Source of the DNA: JAXHMM01 sp964528445
GTDB taxonomy: Bacteria > Bacteroidota > Rhodothermia > Balneolales > Balneolaceae
Length of the DNA stretch: 14,367 bases
Assembly (NCBI GenBank): GCA_964528445.1
Contig: CAZGSL010000043.1
Span: forward strand, 1 to 14,367
Direction of reading: 5' to 3'
Shown: one piece after another, positions 7,104-13,906 of the stretch
Numbering within the stretch: position 1 is the first letter of the stretch
How the letters are laid out: every line of letters starts with the position of its first letter
Position numbers and translations under genes: made by a program
Notes under the pieces: generated by a model
What the model was told of the DNA's origin: nothing
What the model saw: the letters and a program-made list of their open reading frames with translations, nothing else
Databases searched by the model: none

Positions 7104-7724
7104 ATGCCTATGGCTTATCTGAAAATCGGGATATGCATACTCCTTCCATTCCTGGCGGTGATCGTACAGCAGAAATCGGGGACGGAATCGCCGGGGGAAG
7201 TGGGGCGATCGCCTGACGCTCCCGCCTACCCCTCCTCCTATCCCATGGACCTGGCCGGGACGTTCACCGGCGGATTTGGCGAGGAGAGCTGCCACAGCTG
7301 CCATTTCGATAATCCCGTCAACGACGACGCGGGGCGGCTGGAACTGGGGGGAGTGCCCGAATCCTACAAACCTGGAGGCAGCTATAGAATCACCGTCATC
7401 CTGACGCGCAGCGAGCTGGAGAAGGGAGGTTTTCAACTGGCGGCCCGTCACCCGGACAGCTCACAGGCGGGACGTTTTCGGTTGGATTCCCCCCGGCTGC
7501 AGTTCACCGACGCCGAGGGGTCCGTACGGTACGTTCAGCACACGGCCGAGGGTACCGATCCGGGAGAGGATCGTCTTATCCGGTGGGATTTCGAATGGAC
7601 CGCCCCGAAAAACGGGAGGACCGTCCGGTTCCACCTGGCCGCAAATGCCGGAAACGGGGACGAATCTTCGTTCGGGGACCATATCTACACCCTCTCCCGA
7701 ACGGTAAAACCCTCCGCCGACTGA
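7104..7724 (+). CDS. Secreted CxxCH protein with Reeler-like / 'choice-of-anchor V'-type domain, 206 aa
   Basis: The N-terminal hydrophobic segment (about residues 4-22, YLKIGICILLPFLAVIV) is a signal peptide or anchor. A Pro/Ser-rich linker leads to C-H-S-C-H at 63-67, a c-type heme attachment motif, then a beta-sandwich of about 130 residues (78-202). Blocks such as GGVPESYKPGGSYRITVILT, GGFQLAARH, the WDFEWTAPKNG block (161-171) and LAANAGNGDESSFGDHIYT match the pattern I know from Bacteroidota proteins annotated as 'choice-of-anchor V', where a CxxCH lies just before the domain. The function of that family is unknown; covalent heme and a surface redox role are inferences from one motif. 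The start is uncertain: GTG at 7074 opens the frame, while ATG at 7104 or 7110 sits just before the hydrophobic segment and is preferred. It is probably co-transcribed with the propeller lipoprotein. Confidence 0.75.
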   Translation: MPMAYLKIGICILLPFLAVIVQQKSGTESPGEVGRSPDAPAYPSSYPMDLAGTFTGGFGEESCHSCHFDNPVNDDAGRLELGGVPESYKPGGSYRITVILTRSELEKGGFQLAARHPDSSQAGRFRLDSPRLQFTDAEGSVRYVQHTAEGTDPGEDRLIRWDFEWTAPKNGRTVRFHLAANAGNGDESSFGDHIYTLSRTVKPSAD

Positions 7725-7732
7725 CCGTTCGG
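7697..7732 (+). terminator. 9-bp hairpin straddling the stop codon, possible terminator
   Basis: CCGAACGGT (7697-7705) pairs perfectly with ACCGTTCGG (7724-7732) around an 18-base loop, and TTTC follows directly. The right arm begins at the last base of the TGA stop (7722-7724), and only 12 bases separate the hairpin from the end of the converging receptor gene at 7745. The position fits a plus-strand terminator; the T-run is short. No T-run is present for the opposite strand. Confidence 0.42.
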
Positions 7733-7744
7733 TTTCAGCTCCTG

Positions 7745-10159
7745 TCAGATACTGCCCCTGACGGCAAAAATAAGATTTCTTCCCGGCGCCGCTATTCCCG
7801 ATGAGTAGGGCCGGTACCGCTGGTTGGTAATGTTCTCGAGTCCCGCCGTCAATTCGATGTGTTCGGTCAGCTCGTAACTCGCCTTTATGTTCAAGGTATA
7901 CCAAGAGGGACTGTAGGGATTGCCGTTCGCATCCGGCGTATAGAGATGAGGCTTATCGCGTTCGGAGAGGGCCAGGTCGCTGTAGGCTATCTCCCCGTTG
8001 TAATCTGCGTAGAGATCCACCAGCAATTTCTCGCCCTCGTATTTCAGATGGGTACTCCCGAAAGGGGGCGCCACGTGCCGGACCGGCACGTAATCGCCGT
8101 CCTCGTTCCGCTCCTCCCCGGTCTGGAAATTGAAACGGGTATTCCACGTGATATTGGGATGCAGCAGCGCTTCGAATCCTCCCTGGATGCCCCAGACGTA
8201 GGCGCTGGATACATTCTGGAGAGCCTCCACCTCGCTCAGCGTGCCGTCATACATGATCTCCTCCCGGCCGTTGAACGTGTAATCTCTCCGCGCCATGGCG
8301 TTGTCCAGCCAGGTATAGAAGAAGGTGGCATCCACTTTCAGGATATCGCCGAAGGAGTGGACAATGCCCAGGTCGGCATTGTAGGCCTTTTCGGGCTCCA
8401 GATCGGGATTGGGGACGATCACCGTGCCCGGTTCGGAATCGAAGATCTTGCCGATGTCGTCGATGTTGGGCGCCCGGAAACCGGTGGAGAGATTGGCGTT
8501 GATCTGCCAGTGCTCGTTGGGGCGGTAAACCGTGCCCAGGCTGCCGGTCAGCGCTCCCCGGTTGATATCGGCCTCGTCAAAGGGAAAATCAAAGAAACGG
8601 TCGCTGAAGGGGGCGTGAATGATATACTGGTTGTAGCGCGCACCGGCCGTCAGGGTCCACTGTTCGCTCAGGTTGTTCTTGTAGTTGGCGAAAAGTGCGT
8701 ACGATTTCCACGTGGAGCCGTCCGGGTAACGGGTAGAGACCGGCTGAATCGCGCCGCTGACAATGTTTTCGCTCCGGGCCTCCGAACCCACCCAGTTCCA
8801 GACGCCCTCGATACCGTAGAAGAGGGTAATATCGTCTTCCAGCATCTTTTCAAAATCCAGGTTGGCCGAATAGGCTTTGACGTTTTCCGTGCGGTGACGC
8901 AACCGCTCCTCCCCAAAGCCCCGGTCGTGGCGGCTCTCCTCGTAATCCTGGTAAGCGGTTACGAAACGCACCCTGTCAAACAGATCCGTCTCCTTCATCC
9001 ACCCAATCTGCAGATCGCTCATCAACCACTTCTGCGGACCGTAGTACCACTCGGCGTTGCGAAATTCGTTGCCCTCGACCCGCTCGATAAGACGGTCGTA
9101 GCGCGGAATGTCGGAGGTGGTGGAGTAGTGAAAGGCGGCTTCGATATCCCAGGCGTTCGTTGGACGAAACCGGAATTTCTGCATCACATTGTACTGTCGG
9201 TAGGCGGTGGGAAGCTGCCTCCGGGGATCCGGGTTGGGCAGTATCCGATCGGTCCCCCCCAGGCGCTCAGTGAAGGCGGTGCGCAGGTAGGAGCTGGGAC
9301 CGTATCTGCCCATGCGCTGGTGACCGAAATCGCTGACCGTAAAACTGGAGAGGGAAGCCCACTCCTCAAAACCCACTCCCACGTCGATGTGTCCGGTTTG
9401 CTCCCCGTTTGCCGTGGAGATCCGGGCGAGGCCGTTTGTGCTTATCTCGACATCCTCGTTCAAACTCAGCTGTGGCTTCCTCGTGTTGAAGCTCATCACC
9501 CCGCCGATGGCGTCGCTGCCGTAGAGTACCGAACCGGGACCGAAGATGACCTCGCTGTTGCCAATCGTATTGGGGTCGAGAGAGATCACGTTCTGGAGAT
9601 TTCCGCTCCGGAAAATGGCGTTGTTCATGCGAATGCCGTCGATCACCAGCAGCACCCTGTTGGTGGCGAAGCCCCGGATCATGGGGCTCCCGCCCCCCAG
9701 CTGGCTCTTCTGGATAAACACTTCGTTCGACAGCCCCACCATGTCGGCCGCAGTCTGGGGATTCTGCAGGTGAACCTGGGCCGGTTCAATGCGGGTCACC
9801 TTGGCGGGCACTTCACGGGAGTTCTCCTCCCATCTGCTGGCCGAAACCACCATCTCCCCCATCGAAAGCGGCTTCGGCTCCAGCACCACCACGTAGTTTT
9901 GGTCGGCAACCTCATCGTAACTCAGGGTCTGCTGCGTGAACCCGACAAAACTGAATACAATCTCCGGCTCCCCCCGGAACGGAGCCAGGTCGGCCTCCCC
10001 CCCCAGGTTGGTCACCTCCGATATCTTTTTATCCGGCGTGTAGACATTGACGCCGCTGAGGGGGTTCCGGTCCTCACTTTCTATGACGGTAACCGTCTGA
10101 CTCTGCAGGGGCTGAATGATGATAAGGCTCAACACGACCAGCAGAAAAAGATCCTTCAT
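7745..10159 (-). CDS. TonB-dependent outer-membrane receptor, 804 aa
   Basis: A signal peptide (MKDLFLLVVLSLIIIQPLQSQ) precedes a carboxypeptidase-regulatory-like domain at about 22-95 (LSGVNVYTPDKK, IVFSFVGFTQQTLSY), as in many Bacteroidota receptors. A TonB-box-like segment EMVVSASRWEE (102-112) and a plug follow (about 115-228: SPMIRGFATNRVLLVIDGIR, GPGSVLYGSDAIGGVM). The remainder is the barrel, with FRAP (561-564) and NPDLEPE (584-590). The plug sequence resembles the hemoglobin/heme receptor branch, but the FRAP-NPDL interval has no histidine, the usual heme ligand there, so heme is not supported. Substrate uptake is powered by TonB-ExbBD, which is not in the window. A GTG two codons upstream (10165) is an alternative start. 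The gene lies 111 bp downstream of the MntR-like regulator on the same strand, which suggests a metal compound as substrate. The last residue is Ile rather than the usual aromatic. Confidence 0.9.
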   Translation of the reverse strand: MKDLFLLVVLSLIIIQPLQSQTVTVIESEDRNPLSGVNVYTPDKKISEVTNLGGEADLAPFRGEPEIVFSFVGFTQQTLSYDEVADQNYVVVLEPKPLSMGEMVVSASRWEENSREVPAKVTRIEPAQVHLQNPQTAADMVGLSNEVFIQKSQLGGGSPMIRGFATNRVLLVIDGIRMNNAIFRSGNLQNVISLDPNTIGNSEVIFGPGSVLYGSDAIGGVMSFNTRKPQLSLNEDVEISTNGLARISTANGEQTGHIDVGVGFEEWASLSSFTVSDFGHQRMGRYGPSSYLRTAFTERLGGTDRILPNPDPRRQLPTAYRQYNVMQKFRFRPTNAWDIEAAFHYSTTSDIPRYDRLIERVEGNEFRNAEWYYGPQKWLMSDLQIGWMKETDLFDRVRFVTAYQDYEESRHDRGFGEERLRHRTENVKAYSANLDFEKMLEDDITLFYGIEGVWNWVGSEARSENIVSGAIQPVSTRYPDGSTWKSYALFANYKNNLSEQWTLTAGARYNQYIIHAPFSDRFFDFPFDEADINRGALTGSLGTVYRPNEHWQINANLSTGFRAPNIDDIGKIFDSEPGTVIVPNPDLEPEKAYNADLGIVHSFGDILKVDATFFYTWLDNAMARRDYTFNGREEIMYDGTLSEVEALQNVSSAYVWGIQGGFEALLHPNITWNTRFNFQTGEERNEDGDYVPVRHVAPPFGSTHLKYEGEKLLVDLYADYNGEIAYSDLALSERDKPHLYTPDANGNPYSPSWYTLNIKASYELTEHIELTAGLENITNQRYRPYSSGIAAPGRNLIFAVRGSI

Positions 10160-10214
10160 ACGCACTTACTGTTTTGCGAAATTAGACTTTTCAACGTATC
10201 GGTCAGGCAATTGT

Positions 10215-10233
10215 TGGAGGCCCTTCCCCTCCA
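10215..10233. repeat. Short hairpin in the gap between mntR and the TonB receptor gene
   Basis: TGGAGG (10215-10220) pairs with CCTCCA (10228-10233) around a 7-base loop. It lies 37 bases past the mntR stop and about 55 bases before the receptor start. No T-tract follows on the minus strand. It might be an attenuator or a processing site, but six-base stems arise easily by chance. Between it and the receptor start, TAATTTCG (10184 down to 10177, minus strand) is one base off the -7 pattern TAnnTTTG, so the receptor may also have its own promoter. Confidence 0.25.
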
Positions 10234-10270
10234 TCAGCCTTCCATCGAACGGATAGATATGCCGCATCTC

Positions 10271-10933
10271 CTATTCCGGAAGCTCGGCCAGGTAGATGCT
10301 TTTCCCCAGGTTGTACCCAATGGCCTGTTCCGTCTCCTCGATATGGAGCGTCACCGGACCCTCGAACGGCTCCTTGTTTTCTATGGTGACGCGGACCCCC
10401 GGCAGGAGACCGATTTTTTCAAGGTACCTGAGCAGTTCGGGCTCCTGGTCTTTTACCCTGGTCACGATATACGACCGGCCCTCGTCCGCCCGGCTGAGCG
10501 GGGTGTCTTCCATAACGGGCATGATGCCGTCCTTGCTGGGGATGGGGTCCCCGTGGGGATCGTGGGTAGGGTGATCCAGCAGTTCGTCGATTTTTTCCTC
10601 AAACTGCTCGGAAATGTGATGTTCAAGCTTCTCCGCCTCCTCATGCACCTCATCCCAGGAATAACCCATCACCTCCAGCAGATAGAGTTCCAGAAGACGG
10701 TGATGGCGAATGATCTCAAGGGCAATTTTCCGTCCCGCGCTGGTGAGGGCGGCCCCTTTGTAGGACTGGTAATCCACGAGACCCATCTTGGCGAGACGCT
10801 TGATCATGTTGGTGGCCGATGCGGAGGATACCTCCATGGCTTCGGCGATCCGGGTGGTGGAAGCCCCCTCCCCTTCCGTTTCCAGCTTGTATATCGCCTT
10901 CAGGTAGTCCTCAACAGCCTGGCTCAGTACCAT
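10271..10933 (-). CDS. mntR: MntR/DtxR-family metal-dependent transcriptional repressor with FeoA-like C-terminal domain, 220 aa
   Basis: A cytoplasmic regulator that binds operators when loaded with Mn2+ or Fe2+. A winged helix-turn-helix (about 1-65; recognition helix SSASATNMIKRLAKMG, 36-51) is followed by the dimer and metal domain (70-140: IIRHHRLLELYLLE, EAEKLEHHISEQ) and an SH3/FeoA-like domain (about 152-218). Aligned by eye with Bacillus MntR, ligands D9, H78, E101, E104 and H105 are kept, while MntR E11 is replaced by K12. DtxR and IdeR have Met and Cys where this protein has D9 and E101, so manganese sensing is favoured. The C-terminal domain, absent from Bacillus MntR, recalls the streptococcal SloR/ScaR manganese repressors. 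The frame opens 24 codons further upstream, but ATG at 10933 (MVLSQAVEDYLKAIYKLE) matches the family start. The phosphatase gene ends 123 bp upstream; the receptor gene follows and is its likely target. Confidence 0.9.
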   Translation of the reverse strand: MVLSQAVEDYLKAIYKLETEGEGASTTRIAEAMEVSSASATNMIKRLAKMGLVDYQSYKGAALTSAGRKIALEIIRHHRLLELYLLEVMGYSWDEVHEEAEKLEHHISEQFEEKIDELLDHPTHDPHGDPIPSKDGIMPVMEDTPLSRADEGRSYIVTRVKDQEPELLRYLEKIGLLPGVRVTIENKEPFEGPVTLHIEETEQAIGYNLGKSIYLAELPE

Positions 10934-11056
10934 ATAAGATAATTCCGGAAATATGCGATTGACCTTTTGCGGCGTAAATATATCAATAATGGTCGTGGAA
11001 TACATGCAAATACACGGGAGGGCGGGCCAGAACTGTAAACTTTTGTAACAGAGGGC

Positions 11057-13708
11057 TCAACCGAACCGAATTACCACCATCGTCATATCGTCATGCTGGC
11101 GCTCCCCGCCCACAAAGGTCCTCAGGTCCTCAAAGAGGCTGTCCAGGATCCCCCGGGAGGTCTGGGAGGTGAGTGCGCTGAACTGGTTCCTCAGCCGATC
11201 CGTCCCGTAAAAGGTATGCTGTTCACTCACTGCTTCCACAATACCGTCGGTGTAGAGCAGCAGCAAGTCATCTTCGTTCATCTGCACTTCGGTCTCCAGT
11301 ATGTTATTGTCGAAGAACTCACCCCGCGTCAGCCCGATTCCCAGTCCCGCCGGACGCAGGTCCCGGATGCGGTCGTTCGGACGGTCGTAGTGAAACACCG
11401 GATTGTGCCCGGCCCGGGCGAAGGTGAACGTATGGCGCCGGGTATCCAGTATGCCGTAGACCAGGGAGATAAACGTACCTTTCTGGGCATTGTCGTAAAA
11501 AAGACGATTGGTCTTTTTCAGCAGCTCCGCCGGCGAGTCGGTCTCCCTGCAGAGGCTGTGCAGGATTCCCTTTATGAACGTCATGTAGAACGCCGCCTGG
11601 ATGCCTTTCCCGCTCACGTCCCCGATAGCCAGTGCGACACGGTGATCGTCCAGGCGGATAAAATCGTAATAGTCTCCCCCGGTCTCATGGGCAGGCTTGC
11701 AAAAGGCGGCCAGGTCCAGCTTGCCGATTTCGGGAATGCGCGTCGGCAGAAACGACTGCTGGACTTCGCGGGCAATCTGCAGCTCCTGCTTGATACGTTC
11801 CTCCTGCGCCAGCTCCTCCACATATTCCGGTACGTAGCGCGGGAGCACCCGCTCCTCCTTACCCAGTGTAATAGCCATCACCGCGCCGAAGGCGATCAGG
11901 ATCACCAAAATGAGGAAAGAGATGAAGATGTAGAGATCCGGGGAGCCGGGCGCCAGCCATCCCGACGCCGTCTTTACAAATCCCAGGAAAAGGAAAAGCG
12001 TGAGAAAAACCGTGGAGAAGTCCCATTTCAGATAAACAAGAGTCAGGATCACGCCCAGAAGTGTCCCCACCAGGAACTCCAGTCCCGTCGGTCCCACCGA
12101 GATATTGACCGGGAAGACGATTCCGCATGCCAGGACGGTCGCCGCCCCTGTCATCCAGCGGCTTTTCGAGCGCGAATAAACCAGTCCCCCGAGAATGAGG
12201 AAAATACCGAGGACAAGCGGGAAACCGAACCAGGCATTGGAAATAAGCAGGTAGAGGGGCGGCCAGCCGGCGGATCCGTGCACAAAGATTCCCTCGGAGG
12301 GAAAAGTGATATAGAGCTGGGAGAATTGCCCCAGAAGCAGCACCCACACACCGCACATCACCAGGGCGAGTACCAGGGAGCGCAGCACCACCGAACCCAC
12401 GGGTTTGTTGAAAATCATACCCTGACGTATGTAGTCGTACGTAGCCAGCTTGTCGGGCCAGTACTGGCGGGTAATGGAATCGCTCGTGGCAAAAAGAATA
12501 AAAATTCCCACCGAGGAGAGAGCGCTTCCGATGCCCGTCCCGATCAGAATCAACATCGACTGGAACCACTCCTGCCCGGCACCGAACAGCTCGATCTGGT
12601 CCATGAAGGAGAGCAGAATAAAGGCAGCCATCCCCAGGCCCGCGATAACCGAGATCACCAGCGCGGAGCGGGTATCCACGGCACGGGCCCGAATCCTGAA
12701 GAAAAAGATTACCAGGCAGGAGATCAGGAACAGCAGGACGAGAGCGTCTTCCAGCACGCTCCAGATCTGGTCCGACCCGTTCCCGGCGCCGGATCCGGGA
12801 TGGTAAGTGGCCCTCATATCCAGCAACGCGCCCAGGGGAGCCACCTGGATCTCCAGGGTCATCTGCTGTCCGTGCACCGGGCGGGCGCTGGCCAGGCTCA
12901 CCACCGCGGTATTGTAACTTTCCACACGCTCGATGTAGACGGTGTCGCGTACGAATTCGTTTCCGGCCCATCCGCTGCGCTCCAGGTGATGGCGCGCCAT
13001 GGACTCAGCCTCGTCCCGGTTGATCCGGAACGGGACCCCGTTCTCAAGATTTTCTTTCAACTGCCCGAGGCGGTCGGCCGCGGGGTCCGTCGGCTGCTCC
13101 AGGTCGAAATAGAGCAGGCGCGCGAGCAGGGAATCGGCACGGTTCAGCACCTGTGGAGGCTGCTGGCCGGCGGTTTCATCCCGGAACATGTCCGACAGCG
13201 CCTGGTGGTTCACCAGGGGATCGGGAAGCCGGTTAATGCCATTCCGAAGTTCCAGGAACCGCCCGCTGACGTCAAATCGAACATGAAATGCGTCTTCCAG
13301 TCCCTGGGGCGGTTCCCCCGGCTCGAATCCCATATCCCCGGAACCGGTATCTTCGCTGAAAGGATTCTCAAAGAGCACCTCCCAGTAATAGGGTTTCAGA
13401 AAGGTCTGCTCCCCGCTTCGTAACCACCGGATAGCTTCTTCGCGGCCCAGTTCACGCTGCAGGCCGATCATCATGTCGCGGTAGGCGCGTAGGCTTACAT
13501 GTGTTTGATAATCGGTCGGGGAGTATCCCATCCGGGAGAGCTGCTCCACCGACCGAAGTTCAATTTCCTCGCTCTCGGTGGGGACCTCCGCCGTAGAGAG
13601 CGGGTGCTGCCCGGGGTAGAGCAGGAAAAAGAGGACGGCACCGACCAGGCCCGCGAGCAGCAGCAGCACATCACGCCTTTCACTTCCGAATGAAAAAATC
13701 CCGGACAT
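11057..13708 (-). CDS. Multi-pass membrane SpoIIE/RsbU-type PP2C serine phosphatase with large extracytoplasmic domain, 883 aa
   Basis: TM1 (12-31) is followed by an extracytoplasmic domain of about 285 residues (32-318), then nine further hydrophobic segments (about 319-338, 348-368, 383-406, 438-459, 484-511, 519-535, 541-560, 564-578, 592-614). Ten segments put both termini in the cytoplasm. A short coiled-coil linker (628-655, EELAQEERIKQELQIAREVQ) joins the PP2C/SpoIIE domain at 656-883, whose metal residues are all present: D679 (GGDYYD), D697 (GDVSGKG), D821 (YTDG) and D873/D874 (HDDMT), so it should be active. The family dephosphorylates STAS anti-anti-sigma proteins in partner-switching circuits; the substrate here is unknown and no STAS or kinase gene is adjacent. 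I do not recognise the extracytoplasmic domain; residues 227-259 (FRINRDEAESMARHHLERSG and the strand after it) look like one alpha-beta sensor repeat. The ATG at 13708 has no Shine-Dalgarno. Confidence 0.9.
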   Translation of the reverse strand: MSGIFSFGSERRDVLLLLAGLVGAVLFFLLYPGQHPLSTAEVPTESEEIELRSVEQLSRMGYSPTDYQTHVSLRAYRDMMIGLQRELGREEAIRWLRSGEQTFLKPYYWEVLFENPFSEDTGSGDMGFEPGEPPQGLEDAFHVRFDVSGRFLELRNGINRLPDPLVNHQALSDMFRDETAGQQPPQVLNRADSLLARLLYFDLEQPTDPAADRLGQLKENLENGVPFRINRDEAESMARHHLERSGWAGNEFVRDTVYIERVESYNTAVVSLASARPVHGQQMTLEIQVAPLGALLDMRATYHPGSGAGNGSDQIWSVLEDALVLLFLISCLVIFFFRIRARAVDTRSALVISVIAGLGMAAFILLSFMDQIELFGAGQEWFQSMLILIGTGIGSALSSVGIFILFATSDSITRQYWPDKLATYDYIRQGMIFNKPVGSVVLRSLVLALVMCGVWVLLLGQFSQLYITFPSEGIFVHGSAGWPPLYLLISNAWFGFPLVLGIFLILGGLVYSRSKSRWMTGAATVLACGIVFPVNISVGPTGLEFLVGTLLGVILTLVYLKWDFSTVFLTLFLFLGFVKTASGWLAPGSPDLYIFISFLILVILIAFGAVMAITLGKEERVLPRYVPEYVEELAQEERIKQELQIAREVQQSFLPTRIPEIGKLDLAAFCKPAHETGGDYYDFIRLDDHRVALAIGDVSGKGIQAAFYMTFIKGILHSLCRETDSPAELLKKTNRLFYDNAQKGTFISLVYGILDTRRHTFTFARAGHNPVFHYDRPNDRIRDLRPAGLGIGLTRGEFFDNNILETEVQMNEDDLLLLYTDGIVEAVSEQHTFYGTDRLRNQFSALTSQTSRGILDSLFEDLRTFVGGERQHDDMTMVVIRFG

Positions 13709-13906
13709 GCGTTTAAAGGTATCCTGATTTCAAATTAACGATTAAAATAGGGTAAATAGTCATAATAATTAATTATGGATGAAATTATTTTCCCCGGGTC
13801 CGACGTTTTATAGTGAAACTCTCATTGCAGATCCATACGCTCACCATACTAAACACTGTACTCATTTGAGGGAAAATCGTTTCACCCACCCGAAATTGTA
13901 TTTGCC
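13709..13906. promoter_or_regulatory. AT-rich divergent intergenic region between the phosphatase and the NRDE gene
   Basis: This 198-bp gap is clearly more AT-rich than its flanks and must supply promoters in both directions. It contains CATAAT-5 bases-ATTATG (13761-13777), a 6-bp inverted repeat that could be an operator but may reflect base composition. On the minus strand TTAATTTG, about 15-25 bases before the phosphatase start, is one base off the Bacteroidota -7 pattern; I find no convincing -33 partner. Confidence 0.35.

Noticed and set aside
7745..10159. Calling the TonB receptor a heme receptor
   Set aside because: The plug is similar to that branch, but the FRAP-NPDL interval has no histidine and no heme uptake genes are adjacent.
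7859..10942. A plus-strand open frame of more than 1000 codons opposite the TonB receptor and mntR
   Set aside because: It is codon-aligned with both minus-strand genes, whose products are clear families. Its protein has no recognisable motif, signal peptide or normal composition. It exists because TTA, CTA and TCA are avoided in the sense genes.
10934..11005. 24-codon N-terminal extension of the MntR-like protein
   Set aside because: DtxR/MntR proteins begin a few residues before the EDYLKAIY helix, as the ATG at 10933 does; the extension covers AT-rich intergenic sequence.
12300..12700. A CPBP-type intramembrane protease hidden in the membrane core of the phosphatase
   Set aside because: The EExxxR and His motifs of that family are not visible in the hydrophobic segments.
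11093..13423. A plus-strand open frame of 776 codons opposite the phosphatase gene
   Set aside because: It is codon-aligned mirror sequence of a clear SpoIIE-type gene; the translation is rich in His, Gln and Arg without domains.
13761..13777. CATAAT/ATTATG inverted repeat as a defined operator
   Set aside because: A 6-bp match in an AT-rich stretch is likely by chance; it is mentioned only as part of the intergenic region.
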